Below, in pieces: positions 1 through 9,312 of a stretch of DNA of 64,000 nucleotides. The stretch is from Colwellia sp. 20A7. GTDB lineage: Bacteria; Pseudomonadota; Gammaproteobacteria; Enterobacterales; Alteromonadaceae. How positions within the stretch are numbered: the first letter of the stretch is position 1; each line of letters opens with the position of its first letter. The stretch is from contig NZ_CP047130.1 of the NCBI RefSeq assembly GCF_009832865.1, forward strand, positions 682,001-746,000, in the 5' to 3' direction. The notes below the pieces were generated by a model that saw only the letters and a list, made by a program, of their open reading frames with translations, was not told the origin of the DNA and made no database searches. Position numbers and translations under genes: made by a program.

Positions 1-216
1 ATAATTTACGGTAATGCCCGTTGCGCCGCCAATCGCCATGAGGGTAATAAACCAGCCTGAAACCGCCAGTAAACTAATATTCGCTAATATGGTAATGACC
101 GACAATAACGCGCCAAGCAACATTAACGGCAGTTGTGGTTTTAAAAGGTGAAGCAAGCGCATGAATGTTTTCATGCTGGCTTGGTCAGTCGTTGCTTGTG
201 AGACATTAGCCTTCAT
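1..216 (-). CDS. cydC: CydC, thiol ABC exporter subunit (N-terminal fragment)
   Basis: Only the first 72 codons are inside the window; the gene runs off the left edge. The translation starts MKANVSQATTDQASMKTF and enters a hydrophobic segment containing LLAVSGWFITLMAIGG, as expected for the first membrane helices of CydC. Its ATG overlaps the cydD stop in an ATGA, so the two are probably translationally coupled. CydDC is known as a heterodimeric ABC exporter of glutathione/cysteine to the periplasm, needed to assemble cytochrome bd. The neighbouring cyd genes support the call. Confidence 0.85.
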   Translation of the reverse strand, partial: MKANVSQATTDQASMKTFMRLLHLLKPQLPLMLLGALLSVITILANISLLAVSGWFITLMAIGGATGITVNY

Positions 217-2066
217 AAGTCACCTCTCATATGCTCAGTCTTGGTAAGCTCATCCTTGGTAAGTAATTGCTGAGCATAATAACCCTTATGTGTTAACAAT
301 TCTTGATGGGTACCAGACTCGATGATTTTTCCTTGCTCAATGACAATAATTTTTTTAGCGTCAATCACAGTATGTAAACGATGAGCAATAACAATAACAA
401 TATTATTTTCTGCGTAGGCGTTAATGGATGAAGTGATAATTCTTTCAGTTTCTTGATCAAGGTAACTCGTTGGTTCGTCGAGTATGAGTACGCTAGGTTG
501 ATGGTAAAAAACACGGGCTAAAGCTAAGCGTTGTGCTTGTCCGCCAGAAAGTCCAGCACCGGCTTCGCCAATTTTACTGTGAATACCTTGCTCAAGACTT
601 TTTACAAAGCTTGCTAAGCCGGCTTTTTGCAGCGCATCGTTTATACGCTCTTCTTGATAATCATCCGACATGGCAATGTTAAAGGCTAATGAACCGTAAA
701 ACACTTGTACTTGTTGTGAAATCCAGCCGCAATGTTGTAACCAGCTATCACGATTCGCTGAGGTTAATAACTGGTTGTTAATAGTTACTTGGCCTGAATT
801 AGGGGTAATAAAACCTAATACTAAATCGGTTAACGTTGATTTTCCTGCGCCACTTTCACCAATAACGGCATATAAACCTTGAGATGAAAATTCAATATCA
901 ATATTACTTAAGGTATTACTGCGCTGTGGATAAGCGAACTCGACTTGTTCAATTTTTATCGTAAAAGGGGCGGTAAAGCTGGTGCTTTCTGTTCTATCAG
1001 GCACCGGTTGGCTCAATATATCAACCAAGTCTTCAGCGGCGGTTACACCAGCCATTTTTGCATGATATTGCGTACCCAGCTGTCTAAAAGGTAAGTAAAA
1101 CTCAGGGGCTAATAATAAAACCCATAAGGCAAATACATAATCTACATCGCCATAATACAAACGAAAGCCTAACACTACGGCAACTAACGCAATTGAAATT
1201 GAGGCTAAAAACTCTAAAACAAAGGAGGAAAGAAAGGCGATTTTTAAAACGCCCATGGTTTGATCGCCATAATCATCACTGATTTTTTTGACGGCGGCAA
1301 TTTCTCTTTTTGATGCATTGAATATTTTTAGCTGGGTTAATCCCTGAATAATATCCAGAAAATGACTACTCATTCGTTGTAGTTTAGCCCAGTGTTTTTG
1401 GTTCAACTGTTCTGCTTTGTGACCAATAAGGATCATAAAAAACGGCACCATAGGTGCTGTTAATAATAAAATGAGTCCGGACTGCCAATCGATAGGGAAT
1501 ACAGCAATAAGTATTGCTAATGGAATGACGGCACAATAGGCAATAGTAGGGAGGTAGCCAGCAAAATAATCTTCTAGTGAATCTATTCCTTGGTGTAATA
1601 GATGGGCTAACTTAGCACTGCCTTTTGTTTGAGCAAAAGAAGGGCCTAATTGAAAAACACGATACAGTAATCGTGAACGAATATTTGCTTTTATATTCAT
1701 AGCACTGCGGCGACTATAGCATTCGCTAAAATAACCAAGAGCAGCACGACAAAAAATAAGCACTACTAACGTAATAATTACCATGCTAAAACCAGTAAAA
1801 ATGGTGCTATTAGTGGTTAGTTCATCACTTGCATCATTAAATAAACGAGTGCTTTTTTCTGTAAATATAACCCAATCAATAAGGTAAGCTAAAACGGCTG
1901 TTTGTAGGATCATTAATAGTCCATTTAATGATCCTAAAGCAATGGCGACACTCAATTTACCGTGAGCGTGCTTCTTTTGGGCTTTGAGCCATTTATTAAT
2001 GTGCTTTTTTTGCTGTTTAGTTTTTTCAGTCATATTAATACTTGGCTCATTATTACTTTTATTCAA
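213..2066 (-). CDS. cydD: CydD, thiol reductant ABC exporter subunit
   Basis: Fused membrane and ATPase half of the CydDC exporter, which sends thiols to the periplasm and is required for haem insertion into cytochrome bd. The 617-residue length suits the family. The N-terminal half has about six membrane helices. The C-terminal half has Walker A GESGAGKST, signature LSGGQAQRLALARV, Walker B VLILDEPTS and the switch histidine in IVIAHRL. It ends in an ATGA overlap with cydC and follows cydX by 75 bases, so the respiratory oxidase and its assembly exporter appear to form one transcription unit. Confidence 0.93.
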   Translation of the reverse strand: MNKSNNEPSINMTEKTKQQKKHINKWLKAQKKHAHGKLSVAIALGSLNGLLMILQTAVLAYLIDWVIFTEKSTRLFNDASDELTTNSTIFTGFSMVIITLVVLIFCRAALGYFSECYSRRSAMNIKANIRSRLLYRVFQLGPSFAQTKGSAKLAHLLHQGIDSLEDYFAGYLPTIAYCAVIPLAILIAVFPIDWQSGLILLLTAPMVPFFMILIGHKAEQLNQKHWAKLQRMSSHFLDIIQGLTQLKIFNASKREIAAVKKISDDYGDQTMGVLKIAFLSSFVLEFLASISIALVAVVLGFRLYYGDVDYVFALWVLLLAPEFYLPFRQLGTQYHAKMAGVTAAEDLVDILSQPVPDRTESTSFTAPFTIKIEQVEFAYPQRSNTLSNIDIEFSSQGLYAVIGESGAGKSTLTDLVLGFITPNSGQVTINNQLLTSANRDSWLQHCGWISQQVQVFYGSLAFNIAMSDDYQEERINDALQKAGLASFVKSLEQGIHSKIGEAGAGLSGGQAQRLALARVFYHQPSVLILDEPTSYLDQETERIITSSINAYAENNIVIVIAHRLHTVIDAKKIIVIEQGKIIESGTHQELLTHKGYYAQQLLTKDELTKTEHMRGDL

Positions 2067-2088
2067 AGCAGTCTGTTAGCTTATATCA

Positions 2089-2125
2089 CCACTTCACTTA
2101 AATATGAAGAACTCAAGTAAAGTGG
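2089..2125 (-). promoter_or_regulatory. Hairpin between cydX and cydD
   Basis: The arms CCACTTCACTT and AAGTAAAGTGG pair over 11 bp with one mismatch around a 15-nt loop. There is no T-tract in the minus direction, so it is not a standard terminator. It could be an RNA processing or stability element that separates cydABX from cydDC expression. That role is inferred. Confidence 0.35.
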
Positions 2126-2141
2126 ATATAAGAATACTTTA

Positions 2142-2270
2142 TTACGGATTATCGCTATTTTGATCGTCAGCTACATTATCGACATGTTGTTCCATTTCAT
2201 ACCACATAACATTAATAATGCCTAAAGATACGGCGAGTAATACACCTAAAATCCAACTGAAATACCACAT
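2142..2270 (-). CDS. cydX: CydX, small subunit of cytochrome bd oxidase
   Basis: A 42-codon gene reading MWYFSWILGVLLAVSLG and ending in an acidic tail. The MWYFSWILG start is the hallmark of CydX/YbgT, a single-helix subunit that stabilises the haem-containing CydAB oxidase. The start codon is preceded by a strong AGAGGAAG ribosome binding site. It lies 67 bases downstream of cydB on the same strand, the usual position for this subunit. An internal Met and Glu-rich segment (VMWYEMEQH) continues the typical pattern. Confidence 0.93.
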   Translation of the reverse strand: MWYFSWILGVLLAVSLGIINVMWYEMEQHVDNVADDQNSDNP

Positions 2271-2337
2271 AAAATCTTCCTCTAAATTTGTTTGAATTTC
2301 TAGTAACTATTTAATCAACTATTTAATTAAATAGGTA

Positions 2338-3492
2338 TTAATAGGCACTGTGATTGTTTTGTTCAATTTCTTCAATAGTTACCGTACGCCACATTTTTTT
2401 ATAACACCAAATAGTGTAGCCAAGAATAATAGGAACAAAAACAGAAACTACCGTGAACATCAAGGTTAGCGTGGTTTCACTTGAAACTGTATCCCACATT
2501 AATAAACTGTGATTCGGCTGGCTGCTTGATGGCATAACAAAAGGGAACATTGCAATGCCTGCGGTTAGTATTACACAAACAATCGTCACAGAACTTGCGA
2601 TAAAAGCAGTAACTTTTACTACCATTTTGTTGTTTTTATTACTTAAGAAAAGTGCAACGATTAACGGCATTACTATCCCTGTAGCTGGCACTAGCCAAAG
2701 TATAGGATCATTTTGGTAATTATGAAGCCACGCACCAGCGGTTGTTGCTACTTGTTTTAATGTTGGTTGTGCTTGTCCCATTTTATCAATAGTACTTGTT
2801 ACTACATAACCATCAATACTTTGCCACACCATCACGCCTGCTAGGGCGAACGCGAGTGATAACACCACAGCAACAACACGACCAATATTCGCTGAACGCT
2901 GTGCAACCTTGGCATCAGTGCGCATCACTAACCAAGTTGAACCATGCATTAATACCATAGCAACACTCACAATACCTGTTAGCAAAGTAAAAGGGGTGAA
3001 TAAAGCGAAAAACGAGCCCGTATAAGTAACACGCATAAATTCGTCAAAGCTAAAAGGAACACCTTGCAACAAATTACCAAAAGCAACACCAAATACTAAT
3101 GGCGGAACCATAGAGCCGACAAATAATGCTTTATCCCAGTTTGTACGCCAGTTTTCAGATTCAATTTTACTACGGTAATCAAATGCAAGCGGACGTAAAA
3201 ACAAGCTAAATAGCGTTAACATCATCGCGAAATAAAAACCACTAAACGCCGTGGCATAAACTAAAGGCCATGCTGCAAACAGTGCTGCCCCTGCAGTAAT
3301 TAACCATACTTGGTTACCATCCCAATGGGCACCAACAGTGTTAATAACCACACGACTTTCGACATCTTTTTTAGCGACGAAGGGTAATAAACCACCGACG
3401 CCCATATCCATACCATCCGTAATAGCAAAACCGATAAAAAGAAAGCCGATAAGCCCCCACCATATTAGTTTTAATGTTTCGTAATCAAACAT
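2338..3492 (-). CDS. cydB: Cytochrome bd ubiquinol oxidase subunit II
   Basis: Subunit II of the quinol oxidase that reduces oxygen to water with high affinity in the inner membrane. The protein has 384 residues, close to the E. coli length, and about eight or nine membrane helices. It carries the conserved early block AITDGMDMGVGG and the HWDGNQVWLITAGAALFAAW segment. It starts 10 bases after cydA and is followed by cydX. No frameshift or truncation is seen. Confidence 0.95.
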   Translation of the reverse strand: MFDYETLKLIWWGLIGFLFIGFAITDGMDMGVGGLLPFVAKKDVESRVVINTVGAHWDGNQVWLITAGAALFAAWPLVYATAFSGFYFAMMLTLFSLFLRPLAFDYRSKIESENWRTNWDKALFVGSMVPPLVFGVAFGNLLQGVPFSFDEFMRVTYTGSFFALFTPFTLLTGIVSVAMVLMHGSTWLVMRTDAKVAQRSANIGRVVAVVLSLAFALAGVMVWQSIDGYVVTSTIDKMGQAQPTLKQVATTAGAWLHNYQNDPILWLVPATGIVMPLIVALFLSNKNNKMVVKVTAFIASSVTIVCVILTAGIAMFPFVMPSSSQPNHSLLMWDTVSSETTLTLMFTVVSVFVPIILGYTIWCYKKMWRTVTIEEIEQNNHSAY

Positions 3493-3502
3493 GACTTTCC
3501 CC

Positions 3503-5089
3503 TTAAGAACTTTGGCTGCGAAGACCCGGTGCTAACTCGGATTCTTTTTCAAAATGATAACGACCTGTATGTAAAGCGCTAGGTCCCATTCGAGCAAATT
3601 TGATCATCAAATACATTTCAATAATAAATAAAATGGTATACACAACAATAAAGGCCACTAGCGAGATAACTAAATCGCTTACCGCCAGACTAGACGTTGA
3701 CATGAACGTTGGTAAAATTTCACTGATAGACCATGGCTGACGACCAAACTCTGCGACAAACCAACCTGTTTCTATTGCTATCCAAGGTAAAGGTAATGCG
3801 AAAAGTAGGGCTTTTAATAACCAACGTTTTTCTTCTATTTGTCGTTTAGCGTTAAAGTAAAAAGCTAAACCAAATAACAGTAACATTGTAAAACCACAGG
3901 CAACCATGATTCTGAACGCCCAAAAAATAGGAGCAACGGAAGGCGTTGAATCTTTAACTGCCATCTGTATTTGTTCCTCAGTGGCATCAACGACATTGTC
4001 AGTATAACGTTTCAGTAATAAGCCGTAGCCAAGATCATGCTTTGTTTCGTTAAACTTAGCGATATTTTCTGGCGTTTCTTCGCCATTTCTCAGTTTTTCT
4101 AAATATCCATAGGCAATCATACCGTTACGGATTCTAGGCTCATGGGCTTTTTGTAAATCACGTAAACCAATGACTTTTTCGTCTAAAGAGCGTGTGGCAA
4201 TTATTCCTAATGCATAAGGAATTTTTACCGCATAATCGGTTTCCATGGTTTCATCATTAGGCAAGCCTATTAGTGTAAATGCTGCTGGCGCCTCTTCCGT
4301 GTGATACTCAGCTTCAATCGCTGCAAGTTTCACGCGCTGTACTTCGCCCACTTCATAACCTGATTCATCACCCAAAAGGATTACTGATAATATTGCTGCA
4401 AGACCAAAACCAGCGGCAACAGAAAAAGAGCGTTTTGCAAAAGCAATATCTCTACCTTTAAGTAGGTAATAACTACTGATACTTAATACAAACATTGCAC
4501 CAGCAACATAACCCGCTGCTACCGTATGAATAAACTTAACTTGAGCTACAGGGTTAAAAATAATTTCGCTAAAATTGACTAGCTCCATACGCATTGTCAT
4601 GTAGTTAAATTCGCTACCGACAGGGTTTTGCATCCAACCATTAGCAATTAATATCCATAGGGCTGACATGTTTGTGCCTAATGCCATTAAAAACGTGCCC
4701 ATTAAATGTTGACGTTTACTTAACCGGTCCCAGCCTAGAAAGAACATACCGACAAACGTTGATTCAAGGAAAAATGCCATTAAGCCTTCAATGGCTAGCG
4801 GGGCACCAAAAACATCACCGACATAATGAGAGTAATATGACCAGTTAGTACCAAATTCAAACTCCATGGTGAGGCCAGTAGCAACACCAATGGCAAAGTT
4901 GATACCAAACAACTTACCCCAAAATTTTGTCATGTCGCGATAAATCTCGCGTCCCGTCATTACAAAAACAGCTTCCATTATGAATAGAATCCACGTTAAC
5001 CCAAGGGTTAAAGGGACGAATAAAAAATGAAATAAGGCAGTAATAGCGAACTGCCACCGCGATAGCTCTACTAAGGTTTCATTGATCAT
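3503..5089 (-). CDS. cydA: Cytochrome bd ubiquinol oxidase subunit I
   Basis: Haem-carrying subunit that oxidises quinol and reduces oxygen. The 528-residue length fits the long Q-loop class. His21 in the first helix ([13 protein letters not shown]) corresponds to a known haem ligand, and [12 protein letters not shown] holds the conserved Glu near haems b595/d. The loop between about residues 240 and 385 is hydrophilic and includes the quinol-binding Q-loop. It follows the GbsR-like regulator gene by 77 bases and precedes cydB by 10, suggesting a regulator-cydABX-cydDC unit. Confidence 0.96.
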   Translation of the reverse strand: MINETLVELSRWQFAITALFHFLFVPLTLGLTWILFIMEAVFVMTGREIYRDMTKFWGKLFGINFAIGVATGLTMEFEFGTNWSYYSHYVGDVFGAPLAIEGLMAFFLESTFVGMFFLGWDRLSKRQHLMGTFLMALGTNMSALWILIANGWMQNPVGSEFNYMTMRMELVNFSEIIFNPVAQVKFIHTVAAGYVAGAMFVLSISSYYLLKGRDIAFAKRSFSVAAGFGLAAILSVILLGDESGYEVGEVQRVKLAAIEAEYHTEEAPAAFTLIGLPNDETMETDYAVKIPYALGIIATRSLDEKVIGLRDLQKAHEPRIRNGMIAYGYLEKLRNGEETPENIAKFNETKHDLGYGLLLKRYTDNVVDATEEQIQMAVKDSTPSVAPIFWAFRIMVACGFTMLLLFGLAFYFNAKRQIEEKRWLLKALLFALPLPWIAIETGWFVAEFGRQPWSISEILPTFMSTSSLAVSDLVISLVAFIVVYTILFIIEMYLMIKFARMGPSALHTGRYHFEKESELAPGLRSQSS

Positions 5090-5166
5090 ATTAATTTCTC
5101 TCTTGCGTGATTATTACACAACATATTATTTAACGTCTCGATGGTATTTTATTATTCTAAACTTGC

Positions 5167-5721
5167 TTATTCAGGTTCTTTTTTAGAAAAAAGGGTTTGT
5201 TTAACCGATAATATTTTCGTTATGCCTGTACCCAACTTCATCAGGGTATTTAATTGTTCAGGTGTTAGTTTTTGTAGTTCTGCAGCCCAATTCGTTATCA
5301 TTTCTAATAAATCATGGATATCTTTCATACGTTGCTGAGCATACACTTCACTGTCGGTTTCTGGCGTATCTAGTAATAAATTGCGAAGTAATGATAGCGT
5401 TGGATCTACTTCACGTTTACGTCTTTCTTCAAAAACAATATTGGCCATATCCATCACACTACCAATAGCATTGTAATACTCTTTACGATCGCCCGGCACA
5501 TGCGTTACTTGTACTAACTTCCATGATTGCAGCTCTTTAATGCCCATACTGACATTGCCGCGAGAAATATTAAGCATACTCGCCAGATCATTCGCAGTAA
5601 TCGCTTTATCAGTAATTACTAATAAAGCATACATTTGCCCAACGGTACGGTTAAAACCCCATTTACTACCCATTTCACCAAAGTGATAAACGAACGACTG
5701 ATTTTTTTCTGAAATTTCCAT
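5167..5721 (-). CDS. GbsR/MarR-type transcriptional regulator
   Basis: A 184-residue winged-helix DNA-binding protein. The segment ITANDLASMLNISRGNVSMG (about residues 41-60) is the helix-turn-helix, and the N-terminal FVYHFGEMGSKWGFNRTVGQ block is typical of the GbsR subgroup. It lies 77 bases upstream of cydA on the same strand, so it probably controls, and is co-transcribed with, the bd oxidase genes. A perfect FNR-type box lies 54 bases before its start codon. The ligand cannot be told from the sequence. Confidence 0.82.
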   Translation of the reverse strand: MEISEKNQSFVYHFGEMGSKWGFNRTVGQMYALLVITDKAITANDLASMLNISRGNVSMGIKELQSWKLVQVTHVPGDRKEYYNAIGSVMDMANIVFEERRKREVDPTLSLLRNLLLDTPETDSEVYAQQRMKDIHDLLEMITNWAAELQKLTPEQLNTLMKLGTGITKILSVKQTLFSKKEPE

Positions 5722-5774
5722 AGGCTAAAAATAAAGTTTCAATAATTTCTGAAAGTTTAAAACATTTTGAAACT

Positions 5775-5788
5775 TTGATCCAGATCAA
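5775..5788. promoter_or_regulatory. FNR/ANR-type box upstream of the cyd unit
   Basis: TTGATCCAGATCAA matches the FNR consensus TTGAT-N4-ATCAA at every fixed position. It ends 53 bases before the ATG of the GbsR-like gene that heads the cyd operon. FNR-family proteins bind such sites when oxygen is low, which fits control of a high-affinity oxidase. The site is symmetric and could also serve the divergent activator gene, but that start is over 400 bases away. Confidence 0.8.
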
Positions 5789-5855
5789 ATTAAAAATAAT
5801 GATGATTTAGCATAAAGTATTAAAGTTAAAATTAAAAAATCCAGTATCATTTCAC

Positions 5856-5905
5856 CCTGTTTATTCCTGTTTATTCCTGTTTATTCCTGTTTATTCCTGT
5901 TTATT
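5856..5905. repeat. Tandem 10-bp repeat in the cyd upstream region
   Basis: Four exact copies of TTATTCCTGT occupy 5861-5900, with partial copies on both sides. Copies this perfect are prone to slippage. They sit about 70 bases upstream of the FNR box in the 485-base gap between the divergent cyd regulator and sigma-54 activator genes. The remainder of that gap is AT-rich, with no further feature recognised. Confidence 0.9.
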
Positions 5906-6206
5906 TGCAAAGCATTTTAGTTTCAAAAGTAAAATATCTGATTGCGATACTAAGTTTGTCTGAATAAAAGCGCTTATTTCCAAACGATGGATATTTAACA
6001 TGAATCTGCCTAAGACAAAATCATGTGTGTATATTCACTAATATAAATAGCAATATAAATGCCAAAAGATAAATTTAAAATAAACCAATTAAAAACAAAG
6101 GCTTAAGTTTATTTTGTCGGCTTATAAAATAATACACTTTTAATTGAGTCATAAATGACATTAAATGGCGTAATCTTGTGACAATTTTGGCTTTTAAGGA
6201 GGCAGG

Positions 6207-7511
6207 GTGGTACATCAAACTATTCAAGCGATAATCGAATCTATAGAGAAGCCAGCAATATACATTACCAATGATTACTCAATAGAGGCCGTCAACCAAG
6301 CTTATCGTGACACCTACAAAACAGAGGTGCTGTTAGGGAAAAGTAAGTGCTATGAAATATCGCACAATGCGACTAAACCTTGCGATCAGCAAGGTGAAAC
6401 ATGCCCTTTATCATCATGTAAACTAACCGATAACAATAGTTCAGCGTTACATATTCATCAAACGGAGCTAGGCGATGTTTATTGTAATATATTGATGAAA
6501 CCCGTTAAGAATAATGACGGAATAACGATTGGCTTTTTAGAGATATTAGAGAAGATTGATTTTGCCAGCAGTGTCAGTAGCGATCGAAAGCTAATAGGAA
6601 AAAGCCAACCATTTCAAGATTTGCTTAAAATGATCACTCGCAGTGCAAAAAGTGATATTAGTGTTTTACTGCAGGGGAATACCGGCACAGGAAAAGAACT
6701 TGTTGCGTTATCAATACATCAAGCAAGTAAACGAAAAAATGAAGCGTTTATCGAGGTTGAGTGTACAGGGTTAAGTGAATCTTTATTTGAGTCTGAGTTA
6801 TTTGGCCATGAAAAGGGCGCCTTTACTGGCGCTAATAGTAGTAAAAAAGGTTTGGTTTGTATGGCGAATAATGGCACTTTATTTTTAGATGAAATCGGTG
6901 ATATACCGCTTAATTTACAAGTGAAATTATTACGCTTAATTGAAACTGGTTACTATCGACGAGTCGGTAGCGTTGATAAGAGAAAAGCTAACTTTAGATT
7001 GATCTGTGCTAGCCACAAAAACATAGAAAAAATGGTTGAAGAAGGAACATTTCGTGAAGACTTATATTATAGAATTGCGGCATTCCCGATTAGTTTACCA
7101 ACGCTAAAAGAAAGACAGTCAGATATTTCATTATTAGCTGAACATTTATTATTAAAAAGTGAATTTTCATCTAAAAGGTTTTCATCAGAAGCATTAGCTA
7201 CATTATCGAATTATCATTACCCAGGTAATATTAGAGAGCTTAAAAATATCGTTCAGCGAAGCGCATTATTAAGTGACGATGAATTTATTAACGTAGAACA
7301 TTTGCCACAAAATATTATTAATGTAGATAAGCGTGAAGACCAACCTGCTAATTTGATATCTAATGAGAAAAAATATCTTATTGAATTATTAAATCAATAT
7401 GGTAATCAACCAAAAATCATTGCTGACAATTTAGAGATAAGTGTTAGAACCCTTTATCGAAAATTACAAAAACATCAGTTGAATATCAGAGCATATGTTT
7501 TACCTAGGTAG
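6207..7511 (+). CDS. Sigma-54-dependent activator with Cys-rich PAS domain
   Basis: A 434-residue enhancer-binding protein. Residues 1-120 form a PAS-like sensor with a cysteine cluster (CYEISHNATKPCDQQGETC, then PLSSC). The central AAA+ domain has Walker A GNTGTGKE, the sigma-54 contact loop GAFTGA and Walker B TLFLDEIGD. The C-terminus carries a Fis-type helix-turn-helix (PKIIADNLEISVRTLYRKL). The GTG start is chosen because TAAGGAGG lies just upstream and no better start fits. The cysteine pattern suggests redox, metal or gas sensing (inference). The gene is divergent from the cyd unit and overlaps the convergent NRDE gene by 8 bases. Targets are unknown. Confidence 0.87.
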   Translation: MVHQTIQAIIESIEKPAIYITNDYSIEAVNQAYRDTYKTEVLLGKSKCYEISHNATKPCDQQGETCPLSSCKLTDNNSSALHIHQTELGDVYCNILMKPVKNNDGITIGFLEILEKIDFASSVSSDRKLIGKSQPFQDLLKMITRSAKSDISVLLQGNTGTGKELVALSIHQASKRKNEAFIEVECTGLSESLFESELFGHEKGAFTGANSSKKGLVCMANNGTLFLDEIGDIPLNLQVKLLRLIETGYYRRVGSVDKRKANFRLICASHKNIEKMVEEGTFREDLYYRIAAFPISLPTLKERQSDISLLAEHLLLKSEFSSKRFSSEALATLSNYHYPGNIRELKNIVQRSALLSDDEFINVEHLPQNIINVDKREDQPANLISNEKKYLIELLNQYGNQPKIIADNLEISVRTLYRKLQKHQLNIRAYVLPR

Positions 7512-8280
7512 CTGAAATAGAAAATTGCTGTTCTTCTACACATTCCCCTTGAGCATTATAACTTCTGTCATAAACAGAAATATTTCCTTGGTGATCTTGT
7601 GTGATTATATTAGTAGTACGGGTACCATACTCTGGCGATACAATAAAAATTGAACTAAGGCGTTGCTCCCAATCTATAGGAACACCCGTCTTAGGTAACT
7701 TCTCTATTTCGGCTTGTTGATTATTTTTCATCAGGGTGAATAAATTATTGATATTCAACTGCTGAGTAGGAGACTCATTTATTGCACTAGTAAGTTGCTC
7801 TTGTCCTAAGGCCATTTTCGGCCAAATATCGTCTAAATCGCCATTGCATAAACTATGAAAGCCAGTTGTTAATGTCTGTTGCTTTTTTGAGGTACTGTTA
7901 AAGTAAGTTAGGTTATTTAGTTTACCAAACACTAGATTAAAGCCGTTATAGCTATGTGCTGAGTTCACTAGCTGCTCATTTATTTCTTTATCTTGCTTAG
8001 CTAATGCCTGTGTTACTAAATCACCACGCGATTGTTTATTTTTATCAAATAACTGTGGTTCACGAAAATTAGTCAGCGCGCTAAACCTTCCTTGTTTATT
8101 TAAGCCTAACCAAGTACCACCTGCTTGTAAGTCTTTACCGGCTAGAATACTCGATTGCTCTTTATTTTCTGGCCACCAATGCATCATTTGAGTTGGTCTT
8201 TGATGAACTTCATCTCGATTGGCGCAGATAATCACTGGGTATTTAGGATGTTGATTGATGGCAAAAAATAAAATACACAT
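7504..8280 (-). CDS. NRDE (TANGO2-like) family protein
   Basis: A 258-residue protein starting MCILFFAINQHPKYPVIICA and followed directly by the NRDE motif that names the family. The conserved Cys2 after the initiator Met and the later GGTWLG block also fit. The family is found in bacteria and eukaryotes, where TANGO2 has been linked to haem or lipid handling; no bacterial reaction is firmly established. It converges on the sigma-54 activator gene with an 8-base overlap, so no terminator separates them. Confidence 0.85.
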   Translation of the reverse strand: MCILFFAINQHPKYPVIICANRDEVHQRPTQMMHWWPENKEQSSILAGKDLQAGGTWLGLNKQGRFSALTNFREPQLFDKNKQSRGDLVTQALAKQDKEINEQLVNSAHSYNGFNLVFGKLNNLTYFNSTSKKQQTLTTGFHSLCNGDLDDIWPKMALGQEQLTSAINESPTQQLNINNLFTLMKNNQQAEIEKLPKTGVPIDWEQRLSSIFIVSPEYGTRTTNIITQDHQGNISVYDRSYNAQGECVEEQQFSISAT

Positions 8281-8379
8281 ATTATGGTTGTTTTTGATTT
8301 GAAATTATAACTTATGATAACTCTTTCTTTATACCGAGTGTTAGCTCAGGTAGTATTCAATACAAAGAAATTCTCATAT

Positions 8380-8404
8380 TGTACGATGTGTATTACAGCG
8401 TACA
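8380..8404. promoter_or_regulatory. Inverted repeat, possible operator for the sugar-acid genes
   Basis: The arms TGTACGATGT and ACAGCGTACA are complementary at nine of ten positions across a 5-base spacer. The site lies 34 bases upstream of the class II aldolase start, where an operator would be expected. The size resembles GntR- or LacI-type operators, but no such regulator gene is nearby and no second copy was found upstream of the SDR gene. Confidence 0.4.
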
Positions 8405-8438
8405 TATTTCAATTTATATATTGAAACGCAACTAGGTC

Positions 8439-9215
8439 ATGAACATGTTCGAAATTCCCCAGATAAATTTAAAAGATAAAGTTTCAGCGCAAGAGTGGCA
8501 AACGCGTGTTGATTTAGCTGCCTGTTACCGATTAATGGTTATGCACGGTTGGGATGATCTTATCCATACTCACATTTCTGCACGTATTCCAGATAGTGAG
8601 CATATTTTAATTAATGCTTTTGGTTTAGCTTTTGAAGAAGTGACGGCATCTAATTTAGTTAAAATAGATATTAACGGTAATATTGTTGATAAAGAATGCC
8701 CATTTGAAATCAACCCCGCAGGTTTTACTATTCATAGTGCAGCTCACGAAGCACGGCACGATGATCTTTGTGTTATGCATGTGCATACCAATGAAACCAT
8801 TGCAGTGGCAAGCCTAGAAGAAGGTTTATTACCATTGAGCCAATATTCGATGTTTGCGCTTGCCTCACTAAGCTACCATGGTTATGAAGGTTTAGCGGTT
8901 AATCATGAAGAGAAGCTAAGAATACAAGAGGATTTAGGTGATAAAAACTTTATGTTATTACGTAATCATGGCGCGCTAACCATGGGTAAAACCATTGGTG
9001 ATGCATTCATGCATATGTATGACTTAACGCGAGCATGCCAAATACAGTTACAAGTAATGGCAACAGATATGAAACCTATCTATGCGCCGCAAAGTATTAT
9101 TGATGGCATTAAAGTACAAGCTAATATTGTACATACAGGAAAAACCGGTGGTGAAACTGCTTGGCCAGCAATGTTACGTAGAGTGTATCGCAAATACCCA
9201 GATTTTGCTGATTAA
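8439..9215 (+). CDS. Class II aldolase/adducin family protein
   Basis: A 258-residue protein of the family that includes fuculose-phosphate aldolase and related decarboxylases. These are zinc enzymes that cleave or rearrange sugar-derived substrates. A first conserved block is DLIHTHISARIP; the probable zinc-binding histidines lie in VMHVHTNETIA, with a further His in LLRNHGALTMG. It is followed after 97 bases by an enolase-superfamily gene on the same strand, with SDR and amidohydrolase genes converging from the right, so a sugar or sugar-acid substrate is likely. The start could also be the in-frame ATG two codons on. Confidence 0.82.
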   Translation: MNMFEIPQINLKDKVSAQEWQTRVDLAACYRLMVMHGWDDLIHTHISARIPDSEHILINAFGLAFEEVTASNLVKIDINGNIVDKECPFEINPAGFTIHSAAHEARHDDLCVMHVHTNETIAVASLEEGLLPLSQYSMFALASLSYHGYEGLAVNHEEKLRIQEDLGDKNFMLLRNHGALTMGKTIGDAFMHMYDLTRACQIQLQVMATDMKPIYAPQSIIDGIKVQANIVHTGKTGGETAWPAMLRRVYRKYPDFAD

Positions 9216-9312
9216 CGTCAACTCCGTACTTTTTAATCATACAGCTTAAAGCTGATAGTTAGTGATTTAGTCGTTAGTTTTAAGATAAATAAACTTATTA
9301 AAAGAGATAAAA

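Noticed and set aside
6165..6180. TGGCGTAATCTTGTG resembling a sigma-54 -24/-12 promoter before the activator gene
   Set aside because: The GG-to-G spacing is one base short and the -12 GC is missing, so it does not meet the consensus.
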